In this document: positions 9,016 to 16,739 of the stretch, one piece after another
Layout of the letters: each line of letters starts with the position of its first letter
Position numbering within the stretch: the stretch's first letter is position 1
Virus record (IMG/VR): IMGVR_UViG_3300032249_000447
Span: 1 to 30,851 of that record
Origin: a virus
Strand: one strand, 5' to 3'
DNA length: 30,851 nucleotides
Notes under the pieces: generated by a model
Told to the model about the DNA's origin: nothing
Seen by the model: the letters and a program-made list of their open reading frames with translations, nothing else
The model's database searches: none
Translations under genes and position numbers: made by a program

Positions 9016-9291
9016 TTATTTTAACTCCAGCTTTCGCTCGACCCGCTCGATCACGACCTTGGCGCTGGAGATGACATCGAGCATTTCCCGGTTGGCCGTG
9101 GTGAGGTGGGCGACGAAATCGGCGTTCTGCTTGTCCATGCGATCTTGGAGCGTGTCCAATCTCGCGGTGAAGTAGCGAAACAAGATGCCAATGGCCGAAA
9201 TCCCAATGACCAAAAGCGCCACGAAAAGCCAGCGGTCGGACTGAGCCGCCGCATGGCTGATCGTTTCGAGCATTGTGGAATCGGCGCTCAT
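9016..9291 (-). CDS. Small membrane protein with coiled-coil tail
   Basis: A 91-residue protein whose start ATG overlaps the preceding stop as TAATG. One transmembrane helix is visible at about residues 21-39 (L-F-V-A-L-L-V-I-G-I-S-A-I-G-I-L-F), followed by a charged helical C-terminus with coiled-coil periodicity. The size and single membrane span would suit a holin-like or spanin-like protein, and it lies in the tail module where some podoviruses keep lysis genes. No family-specific motif was seen, so the lysis role is only a possibility. Confidence 0.7.
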   Translation of the reverse strand: MSADSTMLETISHAAAQSDRWLFVALLVIGISAIGILFRYFTARLDTLQDRMDKQNADFVAHLTTANREMLDVISSAKVVIERVERKLELK

Positions 9292-9746
9292 TAGCTGTTG
9301 GCTTGAGCGAGGAGGTTGCCGAGGTGCGATAGGGTCGCGGTGTTGTTGACCCTGTCCAGATTCAGTCCATCTGTCTTGGCTTTGATCGCGGCGACATCAG
9401 AATTTGCTGGGGCGGTGTAGCCCGAGGATGCCAGGCGCGAGCTGGTCGCGGCGTCGAGGTTTTCGACTGCTGCGCGACCAAGCACCCAGAGGCTGGGAAT
9501 GTGTTGGCTGTCCACCGTGCTGTCGGTGGTCTTAAAAATGGCGGCGTATTCGCCCTCCGCGCTATTGTTGGTCGAGAGCGTGTAGCTATACAGCCCGCCG
9601 CCAATTGCAGTGGCGCTGCCGCCGGTAACGATCTGCGAACCCGAGGGATTGTAAATGTCGATTGTTACGGTGAGGCCGGTCTTGCCTTGTTTCGAGGCAG
9701 TAAAAAAAGCGAGGAATTTTACGGGGGTGGATACTTGTTCGATCAT
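9291..9746 (-). CDS. Phage structural protein with Ig-like strand pattern
   Basis: A 151-residue protein starting at ATG 9746. The first about 70 residues have the pattern of a beta-sandwich found in phage minor structural or baseplate/fibre proteins: a K-T-G-L-T-V-T-I-D-I-Y segment, then a G-G-G-L-Y-S-Y-T turn and strand. The C-terminal part is helical and carries a D-V-A-A-I-K-A-K-T-D segment like those linking fibre domains. It sits between fibre genes and the nozzle gene, so it is most likely a minor tail or fibre-associated protein. No enzymatic function is suggested. Confidence 0.65.
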   Translation of the reverse strand: MIEQVSTPVKFLAFFTASKQGKTGLTVTIDIYNPSGSQIVTGGSATAIGGGLYSYTLSTNNSAEGEYAAIFKTTDSTVDSQHIPSLWVLGRAAVENLDAATSSRLASSGYTAPANSDVAAIKAKTDGLNLDRVNNTATLSHLGNLLAQANS

Positions 9747-9760
9747 GTTTTTGGTTGGGT

Positions 9761-10075
9761 TTAGATTTCTTCAGCTTGCGGTAAAAGAGGGAGGACGGCA
9801 TTCATGGGGAGGACTTCGACCAGAGGGAAAAGCTCGCTGGGGAGATGCGCGAATCCTTGCGCGTAGAGTCCGCCGGGGCCGATTTCGGTGAGGAGGTCCG
9901 CACGGAGCATTTTGCGGCCATCGACGAGATCGACGGGGATTGCGACATGGCGAGGGTTGCCATGTTCGCTTTGCACGGCGGCGAGTTGCGCGGCGAGTTC
10001 GGAGTTAAAAACAAGAGCAAATTCTTTTGCCGTCTCGTAGCTGATAGGTTGGTTTATGAGGTCGGCGAGGGTCAT
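9761..10075 (-). CDS. Hypothetical tail-region protein
   Basis: A 104-residue protein whose start ATGA overlaps the stop of the receptor-binding gene. It is predicted to be soluble, with an N-terminal helical half and a C-terminal half rich in Leu, Pro and Glu. I do not recognise the family. Small genes directly after a receptor-binding protein often encode a chaperone or fibre-associated factor, which is only a contextual guess here. Confidence 0.6.
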   Translation of the reverse strand: MTLADLINQPISYETAKEFALVFNSELAAQLAAVQSEHGNPRHVAIPVDLVDGRKMLRADLLTEIGPGGLYAQGFAHLPSELFPLVEVLPMNAVLPLLPQAEEI

Positions 10076-10872
10076 ACGATTGCTGTAGTGAGTGCGTTCA
10101 TAAGCGTTGTGACTCGTGTATCAAGGGCGGCGAGGTCCATTGCTTCGCCTACTGAGTAAAAGGCAATTCGACCCGCCGAATTGTTTTGTCCGACTCCATT
10201 TGCAAAAATACGAAGAACTTGATTAAGTGGAGTTTGCGAAGTTGATGAAGAAGTTGTGCTTGTTCTGTTTCCTCTGGAAACAACTTGAGTCGAGTTACTT
10301 CTACTTGTTCCAATTAAGCCTGCAAAGTTTGTCGATAAAGTAGGGCCAGAATTTGTGTTTAATCTGTGAGTAATTCGCTCTGAATCTGATATGAATAATT
10401 GCGATGTGCCGCTTATTCCCGTGCCGCCCATATAAACTCTGTTAGTAACCCCATAAGTTTTAGTGACATAAACTGAAATATGTTTAGAATTTTGAGGGTC
10501 AGAGTTATTGTTTCGGTTGGTAATTAAATCTTTGTTTGTCGCGTCACCGATTAGCCCTGTTTTTCGGTTGTAGTCACCCGCAACAAAACTGTTATTTGTG
10601 GGAGCTGCCCCTACAAGCGGGACTAAAGCGCCGGGAAGTGTTCTCGCTCCTGCCAGAATACAGGAGGCTTTGATGGCAGACCAGATGCCGTCCGATTTGC
10701 AACCGACGACAAAATTGTCAATAGCCACTGCAACGGCATTTTCAATTGGCTGGAGGTCGGCAGCTTCAACTGCTAACAAATAAGCCTCGGCGTCAGCATC
10801 GGAGGCAGTTGACCGCCCGGATTTAGTCGGAATGCGTAAAGGAGAGAGTTGGCCGTAGAGGGGCGAAATCAT
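10072..10872 (-). CDS. Candidate receptor-binding tail protein
   Basis: A 266-residue protein. The start is set at ATG 10872, which overlaps the previous stop as ATGA; an upstream extension in the same frame would overlap the neighbouring gene. The N-terminal about 70 residues are helical; then come S-D-G-I-W-S-A-I-K-A, A-G-A-R-T-L-P-G-A-L-V-P-L-V-G and D-Y-N-R-K-T-G-L motifs that recur in phage tail and fibre proteins with a concanavalin/LamG-like domain. The middle (about residues 90-230) is Asn/Ser/Thr-rich. The DNA there is visibly more AT-rich than the neighbouring genes, a common sign of exchange in host-recognition modules. The C-terminus is a short helix. Receptor binding is inferred from position and composition. 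Confidence 0.7.
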   Translation of the reverse strand: MISPLYGQLSPLRIPTKSGRSTASDADAEAYLLAVEAADLQPIENAVAVAIDNFVVGCKSDGIWSAIKASCILAGARTLPGALVPLVGAAPTNNSFVAGDYNRKTGLIGDATNKDLITNRNNNSDPQNSKHISVYVTKTYGVTNRVYMGGTGISGTSQLFISDSERITHRLNTNSGPTLSTNFAGLIGTSRSNSTQVVSRGNRTSTTSSSTSQTPLNQVLRIFANGVGQNNSAGRIAFYSVGEAMDLAALDTRVTTLMNALTTAIV

Positions 10873-11237
10873 GCGAAGGTCAGGTTTTGCTTGTTTGACC
10901 ACGCGCCGGTGGCGCTGGATTCGGTGCTGGTGGTGCCTGCGGCGTTGAAAATGGTTTGGACGATCTCCCATCCTTCGGCGTCATAGACGCTGCCGGAATT
11001 TCCAAAATCTGCGTAGAGGAGGTAGCCCAAATAGGTGGTGTTGCCATCGAGGTCGAACATCCAAATGCGGTCGGGGGCTTCCTTTGCGCCTGCGATTTTA
11101 TAGGTCTCTCCAGTGGCAGGATTCCGAGTAAAAATCTTGCGGTTTGTGTGGTTTATAACCACTTCTCCGAAAACCAAATCAGTAGGAATGCTCCCATCGA
11201 CCGTGCTGTTTCTCAAAATTATTTTCGGATTTGCCAT
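10869..11237 (-). CDS. Short fibre protein with phage-fibre N-terminal motif
   Basis: A 122-residue protein with start chosen at ATG 11237. Its first residues (K-I-I-L-R-N-S, then G-E-V-V-I-N-H-T-N-R-K-I-F) match the pattern of the trimeric fibre N-terminal segment that also begins the next upstream gene (K-I-K-R-G ... G-E-L-A-I-D-T-L-N-K-S-L-F). The rest has beta-strand character with aromatic residues. No Shine-Dalgarno is obvious. It ends by overlapping the receptor-binding gene. It probably belongs to the adsorption apparatus. Confidence 0.65.
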   Translation of the reverse strand: MANPKIILRNSTVDGSIPTDLVFGEVVINHTNRKIFTRNPATGETYKIAGAKEAPDRIWMFDLDGNTTYLGYLLYADFGNSGSVYDAEGWEIVQTIFNAAGTTSTESSATGAWSNKQNLTFA

Positions 11238-11296
11238 GTAGAAGAGGGTTGCCGCCGGGGAGGATTGCCCCCCCCAGCGGACTTGGTTATTGAATA

Positions 11297-12238
11297 TCAA
11301 TAAGTTCCACCATCTATTTCCGTCTCCAAAGCGGTGATTCGATTGCCCAAGCTGGTATCAGCCGAAGCACGGGTCGAAGCCTCCGAAGAAACTGCGTTGG
11401 AGCGATTTGTGATCTCTGAGGCGAGGCCCGCTTCGACGGCATTGATATCGCTCTCGGCTGCGGTAACCCGCGAGGCCAAGGCTGTGGCTGCTGTCTCGAT
11501 GTCGGAAACATCACTGGCGAGCGCGGCTTCTGCGGCGGTGGCCCGTGAAACTTCCGAGGCGAGGGCGCTGGAGGTCGAGGAGGTGAGCGCGGAGATCGCG
11601 GAAGTGCGATTCGTGATCTCGGTCGCCAAATTGCCTGCGATGACTCCTTCGGCTGCGGTCGCCCGTGCTACCTCTGCGCTCAGTCCGGAGGAGGCGCTGG
11701 AGGCGAGGGAGGTGATGGCACCATTCAGCGTGCTGTCTGCGCTTTGGAAAGCGCTTACAACCTCTGTCAAGCTGTCCAGGGCTGCACCGTCCACATTGCT
11801 GAGGACATTGTCGATGCGTGTGCCGAGCGCTTGCTCCGCTGCGGTGGCGCGTGAAACCTCTCCTGCGAGGCTTGTGCTAAGAGCGCCTTCTGCGGCTTGC
11901 GCCCGTGAAACCTCGGTGGCGAGATTTTGGGTCAATGTGGCATCGGCGGCTTGTCTTGCGGCACTTTCCGTTGCGAGGTTGCTCGCGGCGGTGGAAACGG
12001 CGCTGGCCAGATTCGTGGTCAAGGTGGCGTCCGCTGCGGAGCGGAGTGCGGCTTCTGCTGCCACGGCTGCGTCAGCGTAAGTCTTTTTAGCAAAGACATT
12101 TTCACCGCCGATAACGAGCGGGCCGTCTGCTGTTCCTACGAACAGGCTCTTGTTGAGCGTGTCGATGGCGAGTTCACCAGCGGAAAGATTTTGTGGCGAA
12201 CCACTTCCGCGTTTGATTTTCAATATTGGATTGGGCAT
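11297..12238 (-). CDS. Coiled-coil tail fibre
   Basis: A 313-residue protein starting at ATG 12238. The N-terminal 40 residues carry the fibre-type segment (I-K-R-G-S-G then G-E-L-A-I-D-T-L and L-F-V-G). The remainder is a long repetitive helix with imperfect units such as E-V-S-R-A-T-A-A-E-x-A-L and A-x-D-A-T-L, at least seven in number, as in trimeric coiled-coil fibre shafts. The underlying DNA repeats are similar enough to be recombination-prone, so length variation between relatives is likely. There is no C-terminal tip domain; the tip may be supplied by the next genes. Confidence 0.8.
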   Translation of the reverse strand: MPNPILKIKRGSGSPQNLSAGELAIDTLNKSLFVGTADGPLVIGGENVFAKKTYADAAVAAEAALRSAADATLTTNLASAVSTAASNLATESAARQAADATLTQNLATEVSRAQAAEGALSTSLAGEVSRATAAEQALGTRIDNVLSNVDGAALDSLTEVVSAFQSADSTLNGAITSLASSASSGLSAEVARATAAEGVIAGNLATEITNRTSAISALTSSTSSALASEVSRATAAEAALASDVSDIETAATALASRVTAAESDINAVEAGLASEITNRSNAVSSEASTRASADTSLGNRITALETEIDGGTY

Positions 12239-12278
12239 TTGATTTATTTGGTTGTTGGTTTGGTGTTCATGGGGAAAG

Positions 12279-12518
12279 TTAAAAGGCTCCGCAGTCGATG
12301 GTTTCGAGCATGAGTCGGTAGGTGTTGGCGGCGTTGTCCCAAAGCCATTGCACATGGGTGTCCTGCGCGTGGTAGATGCGGGCCTCCTTGCCGGGCTGCG
12401 GGAAGTCGGCGGCGGTGGGGTAGATGACGAGCTGCTTAACGCTGTCCTCTGGCAGGACAATCGTGAACTGGGAGAGGTCCAGTTGCTGGGTGATGTTGGT
12501 CTCGGTGATCGTCGTCAT
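12279..12518 (-). CDS. Small tail-region protein
   Basis: A 79-residue protein whose start overlaps the stop of the adaptor-fibre gene as ATGA. It contains a strand-rich segment (Q-F-T-I-V-L-P-E-D-S-V-K-Q-L-V-I-Y) and W-L-W near the middle. I do not recognise a family. Its position between the adaptor-fibre fusion and the coiled-coil fibre suggests a small structural or assembly protein. Confidence 0.65.
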   Translation of the reverse strand: MTTITETNITQQLDLSQFTIVLPEDSVKQLVIYPTAADFPQPGKEARIYHAQDTHVQWLWDNAANTYRLMLETIDCGAF

Positions 12519-13993
12519 GCGTAGGTGGCGGTCTCCCGGTTAGTCCACGCGACATTGGTCGCCTTGGCGGTTGCAGTGACGGCTCCGGCGGCAGAGAGCG
12601 CGGAGCGGGTGATCGACCATTTGGCCACGACTGCGGGTGAGCCGGTGGCTGGGATGTCGGAATTGAGCAGTAGTCCGTAGTAGGAAAATGTGCCTGCGGT
12701 ATTGATGGCGAAGGCGTGGATGGAGTTGTCCGGGTCGCGTTGCGTAGTGGCTGAGTAGAGGCCGAGGGCAACGACAACGATTTTTGCGCCGTTTGGAATG
12801 GCTTGGGTGAAAGTGATCGTGCCGCTGCCTTGGTTGACGAGGTAGTCGGCGGTAGGTTCCTGTGTCACCCCGTTGATCGCCACGATGACATGGTTCGGAT
12901 CGCTGGAGCGAAGTCCATTGACCGGGAAGGTGCGGAGCGTGCCGTTGCCGGTGAGCGTGGTTTTGGCTGAGTCGAGGAGACCGGCTTGAGGCAGGCCGAA
13001 GTTGAGGACGGCAGTGTTGCCTGTGCCGGTGTTCGTGACGAAGGGTTGGACATTGCCAGAGACCGGGGAAACATTTCCGACTTGGACGAGGAGCGAAGGG
13101 TAGCTGACTCCGCCACCGGGTCCACTCGCCTTGGCTTGCGAGGCATCGATGCCATCGCCGCCGTTGCGGGAGGAGACGAGTTTCGAGGACATCCACGCTG
13201 GCTTGATCCGACCTTTGCGCTCGGTGGAGTCCCGGCGCATGGCAGGGCTTTTGCCGAGGATGTCGGTTTCCTTAGCAAGGAGCGCGGCCTTGGCGGCATC
13301 GCCGGTCAGCGGGACGGCCAGCTTGGCCGCGAGGCTGGCCGTGAGGAGGTCGATGAAAAGGGAATCGAAGAGGGTGACTTCGGTGACTTTGCGGACATAC
13401 TCCAGCGTGATCGCCGTGCCGAGCCAGACATCCCAGTCGGTGGTCCAGCCAGATGTCACGCCTGGTTGCTTGGCAGACCCAGTGACCATGCATCGGTAGA
13501 CCGCCGTGGCGCTGGTGACGACATTCCCGGCCTCGTAGTCGCGGCCTGCCACCCAATCGAAAGCGCCGGAATCGGAGTTGGAGAGGACAAAGTTGCCAGA
13601 GACCTCCCAAGCGGCATCGCCGGTCGAGTAATCTTGGTCGTTTACCCGGAAGACGCGCAGGCAGTCGGACGGGATCGCGTAGCGGTAAGCCCACTTGTAT
13701 TCCGGGCGGGGGACGGTCTCAACCACCGTGGTGGACTTCATCGCCCAAGTCCATGATCCGGCGAGGAGGAGCGCATCGCGCACCTGTGGGTAGAGGGACT
13801 TGGCGAGGAGCATCGCCTGCGAGGAGGGTCCGAACTGCTCGGCAGTGCCTACGCGCAGGATCGCTTGGCGGCAAAGTTCGTCCTCAGTGAGCGTGGACGA
13901 TGGGCGCGAGGAGGCGCGGGCCTCGACCGCATTTTTCAATGCGGGCTTGCCTGCGAGGAACTGGAGTTCCTTGAATAACTCCTCGCTTTTCAT
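12515..13993 (-). CDS. Tail adaptor (TTPA-like) domain fused to fibre-like module
   Basis: A 492-residue protein starting at ATG 13993, three bases after the preceding stop. It begins with K-S-E-E-L-F-K-E-L-Q-F-L, nearly the same start as the upstream gene. A tail-adaptor (gp11/TTPA-like) domain covers about residues 36-250 (C-R-Q-A-I-L-R-V-G-T, R-Y-A-I-P, V-F-R-V-N, A-W-E-V-S-G). A W/Y-rich CBM5/12-like insert at about 145-190 separates its strands. From about 290 the sequence changes to fibre-type modules: a collar-like repeat ending in L-N-F-G-L-P-Q-A-G, then a phage fibre domain with V-I-V-A-I-N-G-V-T-Q and I-P-N-G-A-K-I-V-V-V. In T7 the fibre docks on the gp11/gp12 interface; here the adaptor and a fibre element are covalently joined. 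Confidence 0.8.
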   Translation of the reverse strand: MKSEELFKELQFLAGKPALKNAVEARASSRPSSTLTEDELCRQAILRVGTAEQFGPSSQAMLLAKSLYPQVRDALLLAGSWTWAMKSTTVVETVPRPEYKWAYRYAIPSDCLRVFRVNDQDYSTGDAAWEVSGNFVLSNSDSGAFDWVAGRDYEAGNVVTSATAVYRCMVTGSAKQPGVTSGWTTDWDVWLGTAITLEYVRKVTEVTLFDSLFIDLLTASLAAKLAVPLTGDAAKAALLAKETDILGKSPAMRRDSTERKGRIKPAWMSSKLVSSRNGGDGIDASQAKASGPGGGVSYPSLLVQVGNVSPVSGNVQPFVTNTGTGNTAVLNFGLPQAGLLDSAKTTLTGNGTLRTFPVNGLRSSDPNHVIVAINGVTQEPTADYLVNQGSGTITFTQAIPNGAKIVVVALGLYSATTQRDPDNSIHAFAINTAGTFSYYGLLLNSDIPATGSPAVVAKWSITRSALSAAGAVTATAKATNVAWTNRETATYA

Positions 13994-13996
13994 GCG

Positions 13997-15655
13997 TTAT
14001 TGGCGAACGACCTGCGCGGGTTGGGATTCCATGAGTTGCGAGAGCTTCATGGCGAGTGTCACGGTGAGCATGTTTACAAAGACCGCCGGGAACTTGCTGG
14101 CATCAGTGACGATGGCGGTCGTCTCGATCTGAACCGTTGGCGTGACATCCGTGTGGAGGTAACCGCCGACGATCTCCCATTTGCCGAAGTTTTCATCCTC
14201 GTCCACGCCATTGACCCGAAGCACCTTGATGGTCGTGATCGGCAGCAGGTAGCGTTTGGCGTAACCGAAGGACGGGGCCACGGGATCGGCGGAAAGGGTT
14301 GTCTGGACCCGGGCGAACTGCCAGTCGAAGTCAGCAAGGAGTTCGTTACGGGTCTGGTCGAAGAGGGATGTCGCGATGGACATCGGCTCTCCGTAGGGTT
14401 TGAAGACATCGGCGCTTCCCACCCGGAGGATGGCTTGGCGGCAGATTTCCGAGACCGTGTTGGCCGAGGTGGTCGTGCGGGGTTTCGCAGACTTCTCGAT
14501 CTGGTTCTTGACTGAAGGGCGCTGCATGGTCTCTGCGGCCACTTGGACCATCGCGGTCACAATGTTTCCATCGGTCGTGAGCGGGAGGGCAATCTTGGCG
14601 GCGAGGCGGCAAATGAGCGCCTCGATGAACGGAGCCGGGAACAATGCCACATCGGTGACGAGTGAAGTGTAGTCCACGATGATGGGCGCTCCGATGTCGG
14701 TGTGCAGGAATCCACCGACAATTTCCCATTGGCCGAAGTTCTCGGTGGTGTCGATGTTGTTGACCCGAATGATTTGGATAAAATCCGTTGGCAGCGTGTA
14801 GCGTTTTGTGTGGCCCGAAGTCGGGTTGGTCGCGTTGACAACAAGCGATACCTGTTTTTTGGCAAACGCCCACGGGACATCTGAAAGCAGTTCCTCAAGC
14901 GTGTGGTCGTAGAAGCTATTGGCAAAGACCATCGGCTGGCTCTTGAGGGATTCCAAGGAACCGAGGCGCATGATCGCCTGTTTGCAAATCTGGGTGCGGG
15001 TCGTGATGTTGTTGCTTGTGCTGGCATCGGCGACCGAAACGATCTCGCGCTGGAGAGCGGGGCGCTGGATGATGAAATCAAATTCCTTCGCTGCGGCCAT
15101 TGCTTGGTCACCGGCTCCGAGCGCCATCGCGAGCTTGTAGGCAAGGCGAGCAACAACGAGTTCGATGAAGATCGCAGGATAGGAAGTATCACTAACTGGT
15201 GCGGCGATGTAATCGATGGAGATCGGCGTTACCAGATTAGTATGGACAAAGCTGCCAACCACCTCCCATGTGCCGAAGTTCTCTGAGGTATCAATGCCAT
15301 TGATGCGAAGCACCTTGATGGTCCCTGTTGGGACGGGGTAGCGGAAATCGTATCCGCTAACCGGAGCCGTGATATCCTTTGCGACATTGCCTGCCTGCTG
15401 GCGGGCAAAGCGCCAATCGTATTCCGAAAGAATCTCGTTGATGGTCTGGTTGTAGAACTTGGCCGCAAAAACAAACGGTTGCCCGTTTTGCTTGAATGCA
15501 TCGGCGCTGCCGACACGCATGACCGCTTGCCGGATGATCTCGCTGGCGTTTGCGGTGAGTGTGCCAGAGTAGTTAGCGACTGCCTCGACTGCCTCAAGAA
15601 GGGCAGGCTTGGACATGAGGAATTGGAGTTCTTTGAAGAGTTCTTCGGATTTCAT
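13997..15655 (-). CDS. Tail adaptor protein with three tandem TTPA-like domains
   Basis: A 552-residue protein; the start ATG 15655 overlaps the preceding stop as ATGA. Three homologous domains of about 155 residues follow a short K-S-E-E-L-F-K-E-L leader. Each opens with an I-C-R/K-Q-A-I/V-M/L-R-V/L-G-S signature (about residues 40, 208 and 395) and then has W-x-F-A-R/K, G-Y/H-x-K/R-R-Y, I-K/Q-V/I-L/I-R-V/I-N, F-G-x-W-E-I/V-V-G-x-F/Y-x-H-T and F-P-A-x-F. These match the tail tubular protein A (T7 gp11) fold, normally one domain per chain in a dodecameric ring under the portal. The tandem triplication is unusual. It lies directly between a two-domain and a one-domain paralogue. Confidence 0.85.
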   Translation of the reverse strand: MKSEELFKELQFLMSKPALLEAVEAVANYSGTLTANASEIIRQAVMRVGSADAFKQNGQPFVFAAKFYNQTINEILSEYDWRFARQQAGNVAKDITAPVSGYDFRYPVPTGTIKVLRINGIDTSENFGTWEVVGSFVHTNLVTPISIDYIAAPVSDTSYPAIFIELVVARLAYKLAMALGAGDQAMAAAKEFDFIIQRPALQREIVSVADASTSNNITTRTQICKQAIMRLGSLESLKSQPMVFANSFYDHTLEELLSDVPWAFAKKQVSLVVNATNPTSGHTKRYTLPTDFIQIIRVNNIDTTENFGQWEIVGGFLHTDIGAPIIVDYTSLVTDVALFPAPFIEALICRLAAKIALPLTTDGNIVTAMVQVAAETMQRPSVKNQIEKSAKPRTTTSANTVSEICRQAILRVGSADVFKPYGEPMSIATSLFDQTRNELLADFDWQFARVQTTLSADPVAPSFGYAKRYLLPITTIKVLRVNGVDEDENFGKWEIVGGYLHTDVTPTVQIETTAIVTDASKFPAVFVNMLTVTLAMKLSQLMESQPAQVVRQ

Positions 15656-16665
15656 TTGGATTGTTCGGATGTTGGGAATTCCACGATGGAGGCGAGTTTG
15701 AGAGCGAGAGTGGCGGTGAGGATTTCGACAAAGATGGGCGGAAACTTGGTCACATCGGTGACCGTGGCGGTGTGATCGAGAATGATCGGGGTCGCGAAGT
15801 TGGTGTGGATGAAGCTGCCGACAACTTCCCACTGCGCGTTGTTTTCTGAGTCGTCGATATTGTTGACCCGGATGATTTGCTTGCAGGCTACGGGGATCGC
15901 GTAGCGGAACGAGTAGCCGGTCGTGGGAGCGGCTGCGTCTTTGGCGATGGAGACTTGGGCGCGGGCGAACGACCATTGGAAGTCGGCCAGCAGGCTATCG
16001 CGAACCGACTCGTAAAGAGACTGGGCAATGACCATGGGTTCGCCATGCGGCTTGAACAGATCGGCAGAACCGACTCGCAAAATAGCCCTGCGGCAAATCT
16101 CGGCAACGCTGACAGGCACGGCGGATGTGCGAGCCGGGGCATAGGCTTCGGTGGCTTGGAAAAATGCAGGCTTCTGCATGGTGGCCGAGTAGAGTTGGAC
16201 GCACTGCGTGAACAAATCCTTGGAGCCGGTAAGAGGCATCGCGAGGACGGCTGCGAGCTTCATGGAGAGCGCCTCGATGAAGATGGCCGGGAACAGGGTG
16301 GTGGTCGTGACGAGCGCGATGTAGTCGAGCGAGGGAGTGCCTGTTAGGTTTGTGTGCAGGTTGGCTCCGAGGATTTCCCAAGTGCCAAAGTTTTCGCTCG
16401 CATCGATGTCTTCAAGCCGGATCGCCCGGATGAAATCGGCAGGCAAAGCATACCTTGTCGAGTAGCCGGTAATCGGTGCAGCACCGCTGGTGAGGTTGAC
16501 TTGCTTGCGGCAGAATTGCCAATTGAACTCGGCTTGGAGTTCCTCGACCGTCTGCGAGTAGAACAGAGTGCAATACTGCGCCTGCGCCGTTGAATCGGTC
16601 AGCGCGGTGATGCGGGAATCACCGAGTCGGGCGAGAGCGAGGTTGCAGATTTGGATGTCTGTCAT
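15652..16665 (-). CDS. Tail adaptor protein with two tandem TTPA-like domains
   Basis: A 337-residue protein starting at ATG 16665, the first gene after the terminator that follows the capsid gene. Two adaptor domains are visible: about residues 1-165 (I-C-N-L-A-L-A-R-L-G-D, F-N-W-Q-F-C-R, R-Y-A-L-P, F-G-T-W-E-I-L-G) and about 185-330 (I-C-R-R-A-I-L-R-V-G-S, F-Q-W-S-F-A-R, R-Y-A-I-P, W-E-V-V-G-S-F-I-H-T-N). The first domain looks most like a canonical gp4/TTPA adaptor start (M-T-D-I-Q-I-C-N-L-A-L-A-R-L-G). Together with the next two genes it makes an array of six adaptor domains. It joins the portal to the nozzle in the tail. Confidence 0.85.
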   Translation of the reverse strand: MTDIQICNLALARLGDSRITALTDSTAQAQYCTLFYSQTVEELQAEFNWQFCRKQVNLTSGAAPITGYSTRYALPADFIRAIRLEDIDASENFGTWEILGANLHTNLTGTPSLDYIALVTTTTLFPAIFIEALSMKLAAVLAMPLTGSKDLFTQCVQLYSATMQKPAFFQATEAYAPARTSAVPVSVAEICRRAILRVGSADLFKPHGEPMVIAQSLYESVRDSLLADFQWSFARAQVSIAKDAAAPTTGYSFRYAIPVACKQIIRVNNIDDSENNAQWEVVGSFIHTNFATPIILDHTATVTDVTKFPPIFVEILTATLALKLASIVEFPTSEQSK

Positions 16666-16689
16666 TTAGCAGTGTTCAGATCACAGATT

Positions 16690-16724
16690 GAAAAAATGGG
16701 TGGCAGACATTGCCCGGTCTGCCA
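16690..16724 (-). terminator. Rho-independent terminator after capsid gene
   Basis: On the minus strand, an 8-bp perfect stem TGGCAGAC/GTCTGCCA with an 8-base loop is followed by CCCA and six U residues. It lies 15 bases beyond the capsid stop and ahead of the adaptor genes. It should separate high-level capsid expression from tail genes, or allow partial read-through. Confidence 0.8.
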
Positions 16725-16739
16725 GCGGGGTGCGGGAAC

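Noticed and set aside
9016-9291. Firm call of a holin
   Set aside because: One membrane helix and location are not enough, and no endolysin gene is next to it.
11297-12238. Diversity-generating retroelement template/variable repeats in the fibre region, since BPP-1-like phages carry one
   Set aside because: No reverse transcriptase and no near-identical repeat pair with A-specific changes were seen. The DNA repeats here encode a coiled-coil shaft.
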